DNA from: Saxidomus purpurata
Lineage: Eukaryota > Mollusca > Bivalvia > Venerida > Veneridae
DNA: 64,000 nucleotides
Assembly: GCA_022818135.1 (NCBI GenBank)
Contig: JAFMSR010000003.1
Coordinates: 32,391,577 to 32,455,576, forward strand
Direction: 5' to 3'
Each line of letters begins with the position of its first letter. Positions within the stretch are counted from its first letter, which is position 1. The position numbers were made by a program, and so were the translations under genes. The notes below the pieces were generated by a model. It had not been told where the DNA came from. It saw nothing but the letters and a program-made list of their open reading frames with translations, and ran no database searches. This document shows positions 1-23,800 of this stretch, in pieces.

Positions 1-227
1 TTACTCTGGATTCTGCAAGCCAACTGGAGGGAGGATGGGGGGGGGGATAATTTCAAAGAAATACATGACCTTGTATATTTGATCATGAATAATATTGTAA
101 CTTTTCAAAATTGATATGTATAGAATTAAAAAAGCATGACTGCTGCAAGCTGCATAATTATTCTATGACATTTCAAAAGAAAGCCATTTTGAGTATGTCC
201 ATATTAGTCTGGTAAAAACTGTGACAA

Positions 228-1087
228 AATTCTAAGTTAATAAGGGCATAAATATGTCAAAAATCAAAAACATTGGTGACGATGTTGACAGTAAACATAC
301 ACTTTAAGTTTCAAGTCAATACGTTCGATAGTATTTATCTTTAACAAAAAATTCAAAGTTAAAAAGGGACACAAATCTATCAAAAATCAAAACAGAGTTA
401 TGGAGATTGTTTCCTCAGGTGTAGATGTTGATGGTTGACACATACTTTGAGTTTCAAGTCAATACTTTTGATAGTATTCAAGATATTTGACTTTATAAAA
501 TCTTTTACCAAAAATTCTAAGTTAAAAAGGGATATAAATCTGTCAAAAATCAAAACAGAGTTATGGGGATTGTTTCCTCAGGTGTAGATGTTGATGGTAA
601 ACATATATTTTGAGTTTCAAGTCAATACCTTATATAGTATTCAAGATATTTGAATTTACAAAAAAAAATACCAAAAATTCTAAGTTAAAAAGGGGCATAA
701 TCTGTCAAAAATCAAAACAGAGTTATGGGAATTGTTTCCTCAGGTGTAGATGTTGATGGTAGACACATACTTTGAGTTTCAAGTCAATACCTTTGATAGT
801 ATTCAAGATATTTGAATTTATAAAAAACTTTAACTAAAAATTCTAAGTTAAAAAGGGGCATAAATCTGTCAAAAATCAAAACAGAGTTATGGGGATTGTT
901 TCCTCAGGTGTAGATGTTGATGGTAAACATATATAGTTTCAGTTTCAAGTCAATACCTTTGATAGTATTCAAGATATTTGACTTTATAAAAAACTTTAAC
1001 CAACGCAGATGTCGACGCCGACACCGACGCCAACGCAGGGGCGAGTGCAATAGCCTCCTTATTCTTCAAATAGTCCAGCTAAAAACT
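228..1087 (+). repeat. Tandem ~163-bp repeat array, pearl/HINE-like element (5' end not resolved)
   Basis: About five head-to-tail units share phrases such as 'cagagttatgg' and 'tcaggtgtagatgttgatgg', which recur near 393, 556, 719 and 881 (period about 163 bp). The array ends in a GACGCC-type microsatellite (about 1008-1035) followed by 'aatagtccag' at 1069-1078. That tail matches the end of the larger element at 2704-4067, so both belong to one family. The upstream terminus seen in that element was not found here. Small open frames inside are not genes. Confidence 0.8.
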
Positions 1088-2703
1088 AATACCAACTCAT
1101 AGTATGTTTTAATAAAATGGCTGGAGCAAGGGTACAGTTGGTATTTGAGTATTTTTGTCTTGAAAGCTTGTCATGTAAAAGAATCACACAGTCTTTGAAA
1201 TACAACTTATCATGATTTGTATCCTAACAGGTTCACAATGTCCTGCTGGAGAGGTGATGATACGATTTCTCTTTAACCTGGTGACCTAGGTTTCTGACCA
1301 TAACACCTGAGAGTCAAAATTGACCAAGCTTTTATAATGTATGTAATGTGCTTTAATGTACACAAGACTGTAGTTGGTTGGTGATCTAGATCTTGCCCTA
1401 CAGTAAGCGATTTGTCCCATGCAATTGAGATCTAACTTGATATTCTTCGTTTTCAGTGTAAAGTTTAATATAAACAGAACAGACATCTTATAGGCATATA
1501 CAGTTTGCACATATATATAACACTTAATTATTATACTGTGTACATTTCATAGCACATACAATATCACTGAACAATGAACAAACATAAAGAAGTAATAAAA
1601 CAGCATACATGACACATTACCATGCTCAACTCTCGACATTCTGAACATACATTTAACTAGTACCATAATACTAAATCAGAAATTACTGAAATATTTCGTT
1701 CAGGGAATTGCACAATTAACAAAATAAATTTATCATCAACTATAACTTAAGTTCTCACCTAGGCTGAAAAAACTGAATGTTTTATCATAGGAAGGTTTTA
1801 TCTTACAATGACCAATGAACATATTATTTGAAGGCATATTGTTTAACCATACAAACAAATATTCCTAGAAACGTTCTGTACATGACCTGACTACAATGAA
1901 TTGATGACCCTGTATTGCTTACCTGGCTTTGCTTGTCAAAAATCATGTATGTATGAAACATTCTACAATTTGATTAACAAAGTTTCTATATCTGGAAATC
2001 TCTACCCAAACCCCTCTGACCATATTTTTTAAATATCAAAATGATTAAAATCTGGTAAACAGTCAACAAAGAAATACACTATTTTTCTAATTAAACCATC
2101 AGTTATCATAAGGTTTCTACTAAAGGCATATAAGTAAAACATACACAGTCCCCTACAGGCTCAGTTTGGAAAAGCTATGACATAAATCTATTAAAATTGA
2201 AGGAATCTAACAGAAAACTGTCCAAAAGTTACTATAAAGTTTCACCACATTGGCAAAGCAATTTCATCAGTTATCATATAATATTCTACCAAAGCATAAA
2301 CTGTAAAAGAGTTAGGGCCTGGTACCCAGATTCCCTTGTATCTGCATCTGTCTCTTTGCAACTTGCGCCTGTCAGGAGTCTTTGCAAGTTCACCAAGGGA
2401 GAAGTCCCAGGGTTGGCTGTGACTTATAAACAATCAAAGAAGAAAAAAAAATCAAAGAAACAAAATGTGTTGATGATGTGCAACAGACGACATTGAGTGC
2501 AGGGCCAAACCATAATGCTCGCCCTTAGTGCTATACCTACATGTATGTACATGTAAATGCTGTTAAACTGATCAAGTACATAAAAACAAATGACTTTTGC
2601 AAAGAATACTTCAAGTATTTGCAGCGTTTAACTATGTACAAGAAGAAACTAAAAACTGAACATTTTGGCAAATATAATGCAATGTTATATACCCGTATTA
2701 ACT
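1088..2703. other. Intergenic, no gene recognised
   Basis: AT-rich sequence on both strands with only short, unrelated open frames. No domain-like translation, splice-framed exon or RNA gene was recognised. Confidence 0.6.
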
Positions 2704-4067
2704 AACAAGAGCTGTCCATAAGACAGCACGCTCGACTATTGTGGGTGTTTGCTAATAAAACAAAACTTTTATCAGTGTAATAGCAAAACAAAATTCTGCT
2801 AACTATTAAGTATAAACTAGGAAAGTTGAATCATAAAAAAAGTCAAAATCTATAACTATAGATTTAATTTTTGGTAAATTAATTGTTTGATACAAAATTT
2901 ACCCTGAACACTATTGCAAGGTTTGATATAACTACCATAAGTGGTTACTGTGATATGTGCATGATAGTACCTTGCATGCAAAACTTTACCAAATTTTCAA
3001 AGTCAAACAAGGGCCATAATTTGTACTAAATTTAAACAAGAGTTATCTGCCTTGATTGTATGACACCCCTAAAGACATGAACAAAGTTTCAAGTCAATAT
3101 CATAAGTGGTTACTGAGATATGTGCATGATAGTACCTAGCAGGCAAAACTTTAACCAAATTTTCAAAGTCAAACAAGGGCCATAATTAGTACTAAATTTA
3201 TACAAGAGTTATCTGACTTGACTGTGTGACACCCCTAGAGACATTAACGAAGTTTCAAGTCAATATCATAAGTGGTTACTGAGATATGTGCATGATAGTA
3301 CCTAGCAGGCAAAACTTTAACCAAATTTTCAAAGTCAAACAAGGGCCATAATTTGTACTAAATTTTTTCAAGAGTTATCTGCCTTGATTGTATGACACCC
3401 CTAAAGACATGAACAAAGTTTCAAGTCAATATCATAAGTGGTTACTGAGATATGTGCATGATAGTTCCTAGCAGGCAAAACTTTAACCAAATTTTCAAAG
3501 TCAAACAAGGGCCATAATTTGTACTAAATTTTTTCAAGAGTTATATGCCTTGATTGTATGACACCCCTAAAGACATGAACAAAGTTTCAAGTCAATATCA
3601 TAAGTGGTTACTGAGATATGTGCATGATAGTACCTAGCAGGCAAAACTTTAACCAAATTTTCAAAGTCAAACAAGGGCCATAATTTGTACTAAATTTTTT
3701 CAAGAGTTATATGCCTTGATTGTATGACACCCCTAAAGACATGAACAAAGTTTCAAGTCAATATTATAAGTGGTTACTGAGATATGTGCATGATAGTACC
3801 TAGCAGGCAAAACTTTAACCAAATTTTCAAAGTCAAACAAGGGCCATAATTTGTACTAAATTTTTTCAAGAGTTATCTGCCTTGATTGTATGACACCCCT
3901 AAAGACATGAACAAAGTTTCAAGTCAATATCATAAGTGGTTACTGAGATATGTGCATGATAGTACTTAGCAGGCAAAACTTTAACCAAAGAAGCAACGCC
4001 GACGCCGACGCCGACACACAAGTGACTGTAATAGCTCTCCATATTCTCCAAATAGTCGAGCTAAAAA
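2704..4067 (+). mobile_element. Complete pearl/HINE-like non-autonomous element with ~166-bp tandem core
   Basis: The element opens with AACAAGAG (2704-2711) and a hairpin, GCTGTC (2711-2716) pairing with GACAGC (2722-2727). Next comes CTCGACTATT (2731-2740), whose exact reverse complement AATAGTCGAG lies at 4051-4060, giving a 10-bp subterminal inverted repeat. Between them are about seven units of about 166 bp ('caaacaagggcc' near 3004, 3169, 3336, 3502, 3667 and 3833). A short GACGCC microsatellite precedes the end. Central tandem repeats plus a terminal hairpin and subterminal inverted repeat recall published bivalve 'pearl' elements and Helentron-associated elements. The class assignment is inference. 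Confidence 0.75.
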
Positions 4068-4878
4068 TGCTCATTTCTACAACTTCTTTACGACTAGCTT
4101 TGACTTTACCAGTCATTTGACTTTACGACTTCCATCTCCTGTTCCTAGTTTGAATCTTTTCATATCCATTTTTTTAAAAGAATGGCCTTGTTCCTCTTTC
4201 AGTTTGGGAGAACAACTTTGTTTTCAGGGGTACTGAATGAAAATTTACAGACCAAATAGTGAACACTGAAAAACATAATCACCATTAGTTGCATTGACAA
4301 AAATAAGAGGTTCCAGCCCTGTGGGGCTTACACCTTGCTGGAACCTTGCCATATAAATGCTCTGACTGAACATCCAATAGTATTTAATCAAAAGCTTTTG
4401 AAATAGTTTGAAAATGCCATTTATCCATCCCTACAAATATATCACTATGAAAACACACCAAAAAGAGGATTAAGTATAATTCAAAATCTATGTTTCTATT
4501 CATTTAGTTACTTAATTACTTAAGTTGACAAATAAAGCTAAATTTAACAGTTCCTCACCAGCCAAATGTGTTGCTATTCAAAACTGTAGACATAGGGTCT
4601 TCAACCTGTCCCATACCTTTATCCATCTCTATTTTGCCACAAGAGATTGGTATTAGGTCCATCAACTCGTTCGGAGGAAAAAAGGGGATGACCCGTCCAC
4701 AAGAGACAAAGCCCCCCTTACTTATACATGTATATGTTGTTGTTTTTTAAGGCCCATTCCAACCTTGATAATTTTAACAGGTGTGCAGTTTACCTAACAA
4801 ACTTCCTGTGTAGAACCAGTACTAGACTCAGATTCTCCATAAGAAACTTTCTCATATAAAGAGACATGGTTGGTAGCA
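4068..4878. other. Intergenic, no gene recognised
   Basis: AT-rich spacer without a supported coding or RNA feature. A short inverted pair around 4310-4345 ('ggttccag' and 'ctggaacc') could fold into a hairpin. Confidence 0.5.
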
Positions 4879-4965
4879 AAGAACAAACCCATGACCCTCA
4901 ATCTATAAGAGGTTACAGTGATCTCAAGTCAGCGACTCTAATCACTCAACCACGGAGGTGGTCTT
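4879..4965 (-). mobile_element. tRNA-derived SINE head (degenerate)
   Basis: Read on the minus strand, the segment resembles a tRNA-derived promoter. An A-box-like TGGTTGAGTGATTAGAG is followed about 45 nt later by a decayed B-box-like stretch (GGGTCATGGGTTTG). It lacks a tRNA cloverleaf. The position and style fit a mollusc SINE fragment. Confidence 0.45.
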
Positions 4966-5119
4966 ACTTATATATATCTATGATGGTTAAGAGTTATCCA
5001 AAATAAGTGTTGTAAAAAGAGCTTTTCCTCTCGCAGAGTTTTGAGAACTACATACATAAGTAAATGCATGGGTTTAAAACTCACATGTTTATGACTACAT
5101 TTTATCTGCCAATCATGGT

Positions 5120-5800
5120 AACAAGAGGGCCAAGATGGCCCTATAATAGCTCACTTGTATATCAATTGCCAATAATACAAGGGGTTATGATTTTAACATA
5201 ATTCGTAGAGGTCCACTATACAATGCCTAGTAACATTCCAAATATCTAAGCTCTGCCTGTGGGCCTTGTGGTTTTTTAAAGTTTTCCCTATATAAGCCTA
5301 TGCGAAATCAAGTGACACCCCCACCCCCCCCTTCCGAGGTTAATTTTCAACCGGGGATCGAAGAGGTCCACTAGACAATGCTAAATACCAAATATTTAAG
5401 CTCTAGGCCCTGTGGTTTCAGAGAATATTTTTAAAGTTTTTCCTATATAGCCCATGTAAAACCAAGTGACACCCCCAGTGCGGGTCAATTTTGAACCGAA
5501 TGTCATAATTTGAACAAGCTTCCTAGAGGTCCACTACAATGGTAAATGCCAAATATCTAAGCTCTAGGCCTTGTGGTTTCAGATAAGATTTTTAAAGTAT
5601 TTCCTATTGTTTGCCATAGTAACCAGAGTTCTGCATGGAATGGAATTCTTTGAGCTTCATGCAAGGAAATCCCTGCATAGTTTCATGAACATTGGCCCCG
5701 TGGTTTCAGAGGAGATGTTGTTTGAATCAAAATGTTGACGACGACGAACGACAGGCAATCATCCATTAGAAAAGCTCACCCTGGCAAAGCCAGATGAGCT
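5120..5800 (+). mobile_element. Pearl/HINE-like element, second family
   Basis: It begins with AACAAGAG (5120-5127) and a perfect hairpin, GGGCC (5127-5131) with GGCCC (5137-5141). A subterminal AGCTCAC (5148-5154) is answered near 5793-5799 by TGAGCT. The interior has three diverged units containing 'ggtccacta', 'caaatatctaagctc' and 'ccttgtggtttcag'. A GACGACGA stretch lies near the end. The terminus is shared with the 2.7-kb element, but the core is unrelated. Confidence 0.65.
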
Positions 5801-6160
5801 CAAAAGATATTGGCTGACATTGTGCTGATAAATAACATCTGTCATGGCACAGGAGAATTAATATGATTTCCGTAGGATTAATACAGCGAACTAAGACCAG
5901 ACAGAATGATGATACAAAAACTATAATATCTTATTATATTTTAGTAGGGCATTCAGATAACTTAATACAGTGTAGGCATCTATTTTTTCCTGTCCATCAG
6001 ATCAATCAGATGAGAACTAAGTTCTAAGATGAGATGCCATTTCACCTTTAAACATTAATTGAATAAAATTCATTCAATATGTACAGAACAATATGCTCTA
6101 TATTCATGTAAGTGTACATTACGTGCTTAAAAAATTAAGCAAAATCTTTCAAGGAAAAAA
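5801..6160 (-). other. Probable MTF1 3' UTR and spacer
   Basis: AT-rich sequence immediately downstream of the MTF1 stop codon on the minus strand. No coding signal was seen. The polyadenylation site could not be fixed. Confidence 0.5.
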
Positions 6161-17593
<11,433 letters not shown>

Positions 17594-17869
17594 TTTGACA
17601 GTTCTTCCCCTGCGCGAAAATATGTTACAATGTCAAATGACGACTCCTTTGTTTCGAATATTTTCATTGGTCATCACTGATACTGTCATCCTATTAAACG
17701 GAATGATAGAAGCGAGGTGGATAAACGCTTACAACTTAGACAAAATTATTATTGACCTAAGCGACCAGATCCACTGGTGCCCAGCAATCGAGTCAATAAT
17801 AATTTACCAGCGTGGATTAATTGTACTGGTTACCCTTTGAACTTCCTTTTCCTCACGAAATATTCCAAC
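17594..17869. promoter_or_regulatory. Shared divergent promoter of MTF1 and RPS4
   Basis: Only 276 bp separate the MTF1 ATG (17593, minus) from the RPS4 ATG (17870, plus). Next to RPS4 is a pyrimidine tract ('cttccttttcctc', from about 17842) that fits the 5'-TOP start of a translational-machinery mRNA, so the RPS4 5' UTR would be about 28 nt. An ATTGG (inverted CCAAT) lies near 17667. I see no TGCRCNC metal response element here, so direct MTF-1 autoregulation is not indicated. Confidence 0.7.
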
Positions 17870-20800
17870 ATGGTAGCTATTTCTTTATCGCAGGATGAAA
17901 ATCCGCTTCATCTCTTTAAGATCGTTATGATACAGAAGAGATTATGATATTTTAAGCATATTTAATATTTCTTCGTTATGTTACAAGCCTTAAATCAAGA
18001 ACAAATACGACATCTCACTGAAGGAAAGTGTCAAAAGAATTGCTAGTTGCAAATCTTAAGATTTCAATTAATACTAAATCGTCATCTGTTATAGATCATC
18101 TGCGACGTAATGTTGTTGTCTTTTTTCTTTGAATACTTAAAGTAATTATGTATCGGAACTAAGTTTGAGACATTGATTTACTGGAGCAACAAGAATAAAA
18201 CGTTTTGTCAGAATGATATTATAAGAGATGTAATTTTCATGCAATGTCGGTAGTCCTCGGTTTTAACAACGATGTGTTGTGAGGGTTTTGTTGCAACAAA
18301 GGTAACCATCATTTGTTAGATGTGATGAGCAAACACAAATGACGGTTTAATCAAATGCTACCATACTTCTTGCAACAACATATCTCCTGATTGGAGATAA
18401 TGGGTTATTTGGTAAAAAAAAATCAAAATTTTACCAACAAGAGAGTGTTTGACATGAACTTTGCATATTCTTATTGCGTTCTTTAATATAAATATACATT
18501 GAAAATCAACATGCACTTTATATAAAAAAAGTTAAAATAAGAAAATTACACCTTTAAGACTCTTCACAATTAATGTAAATTATATTGGTTGTCATTTGCT
18601 TTTTTCAGGGATACAGAGGCCGTAGGAAGCATCTGAAGCGGTTGGTTGCCCCTAAAGCATGGATGTTGGACAAGCTTGGGGGTGTTTTTGTAAGTAGTTT
18701 TCTCACATCTTGTTGCAAATGACTGATAGGAATGTTCATAGAAAGTGAGAAGTGTAGATGGAGATAATGATTTTAATTCTTTTTAATGCAGACTCTTATT
18801 TATTAAGAAAAATGAAATTCATTTTGGTTTTCTGATTTGTTAGGCACCCAAGCCCAGCACTGGACCACACAAATCCAGGGAGTGCTTGCCTCTCGTTGTG
18901 TTCTTGCGAAACAGGTTGAAGTACGCACTTACTGCAGATGAAGTAAAGAAGATTGTAAAGCAGAGACTGATCAAGATTGACGGCAAAGTCAGGACTGATA
19001 CAAGATATCCAGCAGGATTCATGGGTAAGAATTGGGCCTAATTAGGTCATGTGGCCCAGCTGACAAATTTGCTGTTTCACTAAATATGAAGTTTGTGTGA
19101 ATAATTCTATGTCTGGAAGCTGGGAGATCCTCAGCACAGCCCAATTGAACTGAATTTCCTCTTTTGTCAAACACCTTAGGAATTAAAGTAATGCAATGAT
19201 TTAAATACAATACTGAAAAATTATCAAAGAGAAAATTATGAAACTCTTGTTATTGGTGACTGAGGGAATTTACAGACACTTCGTGTTTCAAAGATTGCAG
19301 ATGCCAGTGTATTGTAATTTGATTTATGAAAGCTAATTTTATGGTTTAAATCAGAAGTACATTTTATAGATACAGCTCAGAATTGTTTTATTGATGGCAT
19401 TGCAAAAAAATAAGAAATGCTTTCTGACAAGTTTTTTGTGGATAAACAACAGGAAGACCAAACAAAGGCATACATCAACATTGTTTTATTGTATAAATAG
19501 ACCAACAAGTGTTGTCCTTATTTTATTAGCAGTAAATTCGTTATTCTAACATTTCAAAGTGATCGTGGCATTTTAATCTTTTAAGGCATGTTTCGAAGCC
19601 AGAGATGTTTGTTTACCTTTCTGGTCAAATCATTGCCAAAAGCAACTTCTTCTTACGGTCGCAGCCTGTGTGTTATGTACTTGCTGCATTACCAAACGAT
19701 GAAACATGCAGACATTCAATGTGGTTACATTAACAGTAGAGGACACATCTTTTAATCAGCAAAGTTTATTGTAACCCCTGAACACAAAGTGTTGGAAGCG
19801 GTGTACAGTAGATTCCACTTAATTGCATATCGGTTATTTGCATATTCCGGATATATGCATACAAACTTAAAGCACCGATCAATCCCTTATATAATTACTA
19901 TTAAAACATTTCGCATAATTGCATCATATTTGTCATCAGTTCAGCTTAGTTCTGCTAAATTGCATAGCCCATTGTCTGAAAACGGCCAACCAGTCAATTG
20001 TCAATTAATCATCAAAGATGCCGACAATTGTAATACCTAGATCAGTAAGCGATGTGTGAATTGCTCAGTTAGGCAAATTCAGTGACCCATAGTAAGCTGA
20101 AAACATTTTTTTTATACGCTGCACATAAAAAGTCTATCCATTTAATTGATAGACGGATCAGGACCTTGTGATTTTTTTAGAAGTTAATTTTTATAAAATG
20201 TTAATTTTTTGAATTGACATTGTGTAACTTTGACAATAAAAGAGATCTAGTTATATGAAATAAGTAAAAAATGAAAACAAAGCAATCATTATCGCAACGT
20301 GTGCCTTCCATAGCAGGTAAAAGCCAAGCGTTTGTCACATGTGTAACGTTCACGAGCCGCCGAGAATTCTACTTTCGCTTTTAAACATGTCAAAATACAT
20401 GAAATTTGACGATGCTAACAGTTTTGTGAAGTAATGAAATGATTTGGAAGTACACATGGTATTCTAAATATGTAATCTATTACTATTTATCATTTCGATA
20501 TACTGTATGGTGATAGAACGGTGTCCAAACTGCCAAATATGTGATTTTCGGATATACGCATATTCAGGATATTTGCATATTTTAGTCTGACAAATTGTGT
20601 ATGCAAATAACCGGAATCTACTGTATTGGATTAAGCATGTCCATCTGTCCTAGAATGAATCTTGTAGATACTAAATCTCCAAAACCCCTGGTCAGAATTT
20701 AATGATGCTTCACAGAAGTGATAAGTACCATGCCTTCTTGTGCATGGTCTATGTTTTGGGTCAGTAGGTCAAAGGACACAGGGGCTTGAGATAGTAAAAA

Positions 20801-23800
20801 CTTGTGGATGCTGCATCTCCAAAACCCCTAATCAGAATTTAATGATACTTCACAGAAGTGATAAATACCATGCATAGTTGTGCATGGTCCATGTTTTGTA
20901 CACTAGGTCAAAGGTGAAGGTCACAGGGGTTTGAGATAGTTAATTCTTGTGTGCTCTTAATGTCCAAATTCAATATTTCCAGAAGTGATAAGTACCATGC
21001 TAGTTGTGCATGGTCCATATTTCAGGTCACTAGGTCAAGGTCACAGGGGCCAGACATAAAATAATCATGTAATTCTTGTTCGCTCTTAATCTCCAGATCC
21101 CCTGGTTTGAATTTAATGCTACTTCACAGAAGTGGTAAGTACCGTGCCTAGTTGTGCAAAAGCCTCAGATATTACATAAATTTTGTACACTGCCAGTGCA
21201 GTGTTCAGGGGGGTATTCATCACCGTCGGTGATCGTTCTAGTTTGTAGATCCCTACTCAAACACCCAGATACAAGGTACATGTAGGCTTGATTAGAACCA
21301 TGCTCTTCTGTCTGTATGTAAACAAAATGTGACCTTACTATTTCAATTGCCAGAATTCAGTGAAATGCTTATCAATGATAAATGCCAAGCCTAGTTGTGC
21401 ATAATGTCAGCCTGTTAGGCACTGATTATTTCTCATTAAGTTACGGCCCTTTGATTTTTATGCCCCAAAGGGTGGAATATTAAAATTGCACTGTCCGTCT
21501 GTATGTGCGTCTTACCTAACATTTTTCCGTGTCCAGGCTCCCAACTTTGTCATGCATTGAAGGATTTAAAAATAACTTGGCACAAATGTCTAGCACATGA
21601 AGACAACATGTCACATGCAAGACCCACGTCCATACCTCAAAGGTCATGGTCACACTTAGAGTTTGAAGGTAATTGAATCCTTTGTGTCTGGACTGTAATA
21701 TTATCATGCATTGAAGGATTTTAAAATTACATGGCACAATTATTGAGCACATGGAGAGGACACAGACTGTGAGACACCTCTTTCAGGGGCATTTGTCACT
21801 TTTGAGGGACAGCTCTTGTTTTTCACTCGAGACCACCAGCAAGACAAGGACCTGGTTTAAGGCACGTTTCGAAGCCAGGCATTTGTTGTCAGATTTCTGG
21901 TCAAGACAGTGCCAAGAGAAACTTCTTCTTACGGTCGCAGCCTGTGTGTTTTGTACTTGCTGCATTACCAAAAGATGAAACATGCAGACATTCAATCCAG
22001 TTACATCAACACCTTTAATCAGCATAGTTTATTTGTAAATGTCTTGTAAGAAAATCCAAATGATTGATTGTGTACTAATTCAAAAGTAAAAACTCACGAT
22101 ACAAAGTACATGTAGGCTCTATTAGAACCACACTCTTCTGTCTGTACACAAAATGTGACCATACTATTTGAACTGGCTAGAATTCAGTGAAATTCTTGGC
22201 GCTGATTATTTCTCATTAAGTTATGGCCCTTTGATTTTTTCACTTCAGACCTCTAACAAGACAAGGACCTGGTTTAAGGCACGTTTCGAAGCCAGGCATT
22301 TGTTGTCAGATTTCTGGTCAAGACAGTGCCAAGAGAAACTTCTTCTTACGGTCGCAGCCTGTGTGTTTTGTACTTGTTGCATTACCAAAAGATGAAACAT
22401 GCAGACATTCAATCCAGTTACATCAACACCTTTAATCAGCATAGTTTATTTGTAAATGTCTTGTAAGAAAATCCAAATGATTGATTGTGTACTAATTCAA
22501 AAGTAAATACTCCCGATACAAAGTACATTCTTGGCGCTGATTATTTCTCATAAAGTTATGGCCCTTTGATTTTTTCACTTCAGACCTCTAACAAGATGAG
22601 GAACTTGTTTAAGGCACGTTTCGAAGCCAGGCATTTGTTGTCAGATTTCTGGTCAATACAGTGCCAAGAGAAACTTCTTCTGACGGTCGCAGCCTGTACA
22701 TTTTGTACTTGTTGCATTACCAACAGTTGAAACATTTTAATTTCAGATTAACTTGTTACTTACCTCTCTATAAGGCTTACTTTAGTTTTTCTGCAAGTTG
22801 CTCGCACACAAGCTGTCTTATTTATGTAATATGTAACTGTATTTTGTAGATGTAATCACCATTGATAGGACTTCAGAGAATTTCCGCCTGCTGTATGATG
22901 TAAAAGGAAGATTCACCATTCACAGAGTCAAGCCTGAAGAGGCCAAGGTACCCAAGTCATACATAATAAAAAAAATTAAATTGTGTAACGCTGTACCTGC
23001 AGGTACACGTGCCGTTCTCTCTTGATTTGTCACAAATACAAAGAAGGATGGTTATCATTGATATTCTGTATATACAGTTAAACTTTGTTCACTCAAACTT
23101 CATTCGCTCGAACACTACCAATCGCTCAAACCCGACTGGCGGTCCCTGCAAAAGCTCAATATAAATCATATTGTTCCACAACTGAAACCTCGAACACCGA
23201 TCTCTCGAACCTACCGCGGTCCCTTCAGATCTGTTTCATTGTAAAGTGCATCATTTGGCTCGAACAATAAAAGGTGCTGTAATTTCAATTATCGAGCAAA
23301 CAATGCATTAATGATTTCCGTTAGACATAAGCGCTGTGAAATAGCGTGTGTTATTCACACCTGGTTAAATTTGCAATTAAAGGTTATGATGTACAAACAG
23401 ACTGAAAGTCGCTCACGATGTTTATAGCAATAAGTAGCTGATTGGCTTTATTAATATTTAAAGTTTGTTTTTTCAAAAAATTGAATAAATTGTTAATGAT
23501 TTAATGAATGACATATATTTCATACTTTTACATTACAACACTAAGAATAAATTGTGAGTTTTAACTTGTCTTTTAAGCAAAGGTAAGCTACAAGTTTATA
23601 ATATACATGCACATTTACACGTGTGTACAATTGTACGCGCAATAACTCCCGATGTGGTGTATGGCGACCCCCATGACTGACCATGCTGACAAACCTCGAT
23701 CGCTCGAACTACCAATCCCTCGAACCAAAAATGCCGGACCCTTCGAGTTCGAGCAACGAAGTTTAACTGTAAAACATAAAATTTGATTTTTGGTGTTAGA

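Noticed and set aside
4568..4750. 60-codon open frame
   Set aside because: No domain, no splice context, inside a repeat-rich spacer.
21751..22442. Near-identical small open frames (…[17 protein letters not shown]… and the reverse-strand [11 protein letters not shown]…) suggesting a duplicated peptide gene
   Set aside because: They are translations of the repeated snoRNA units on both strands. Conservation follows RNA stems and total length, not codons.
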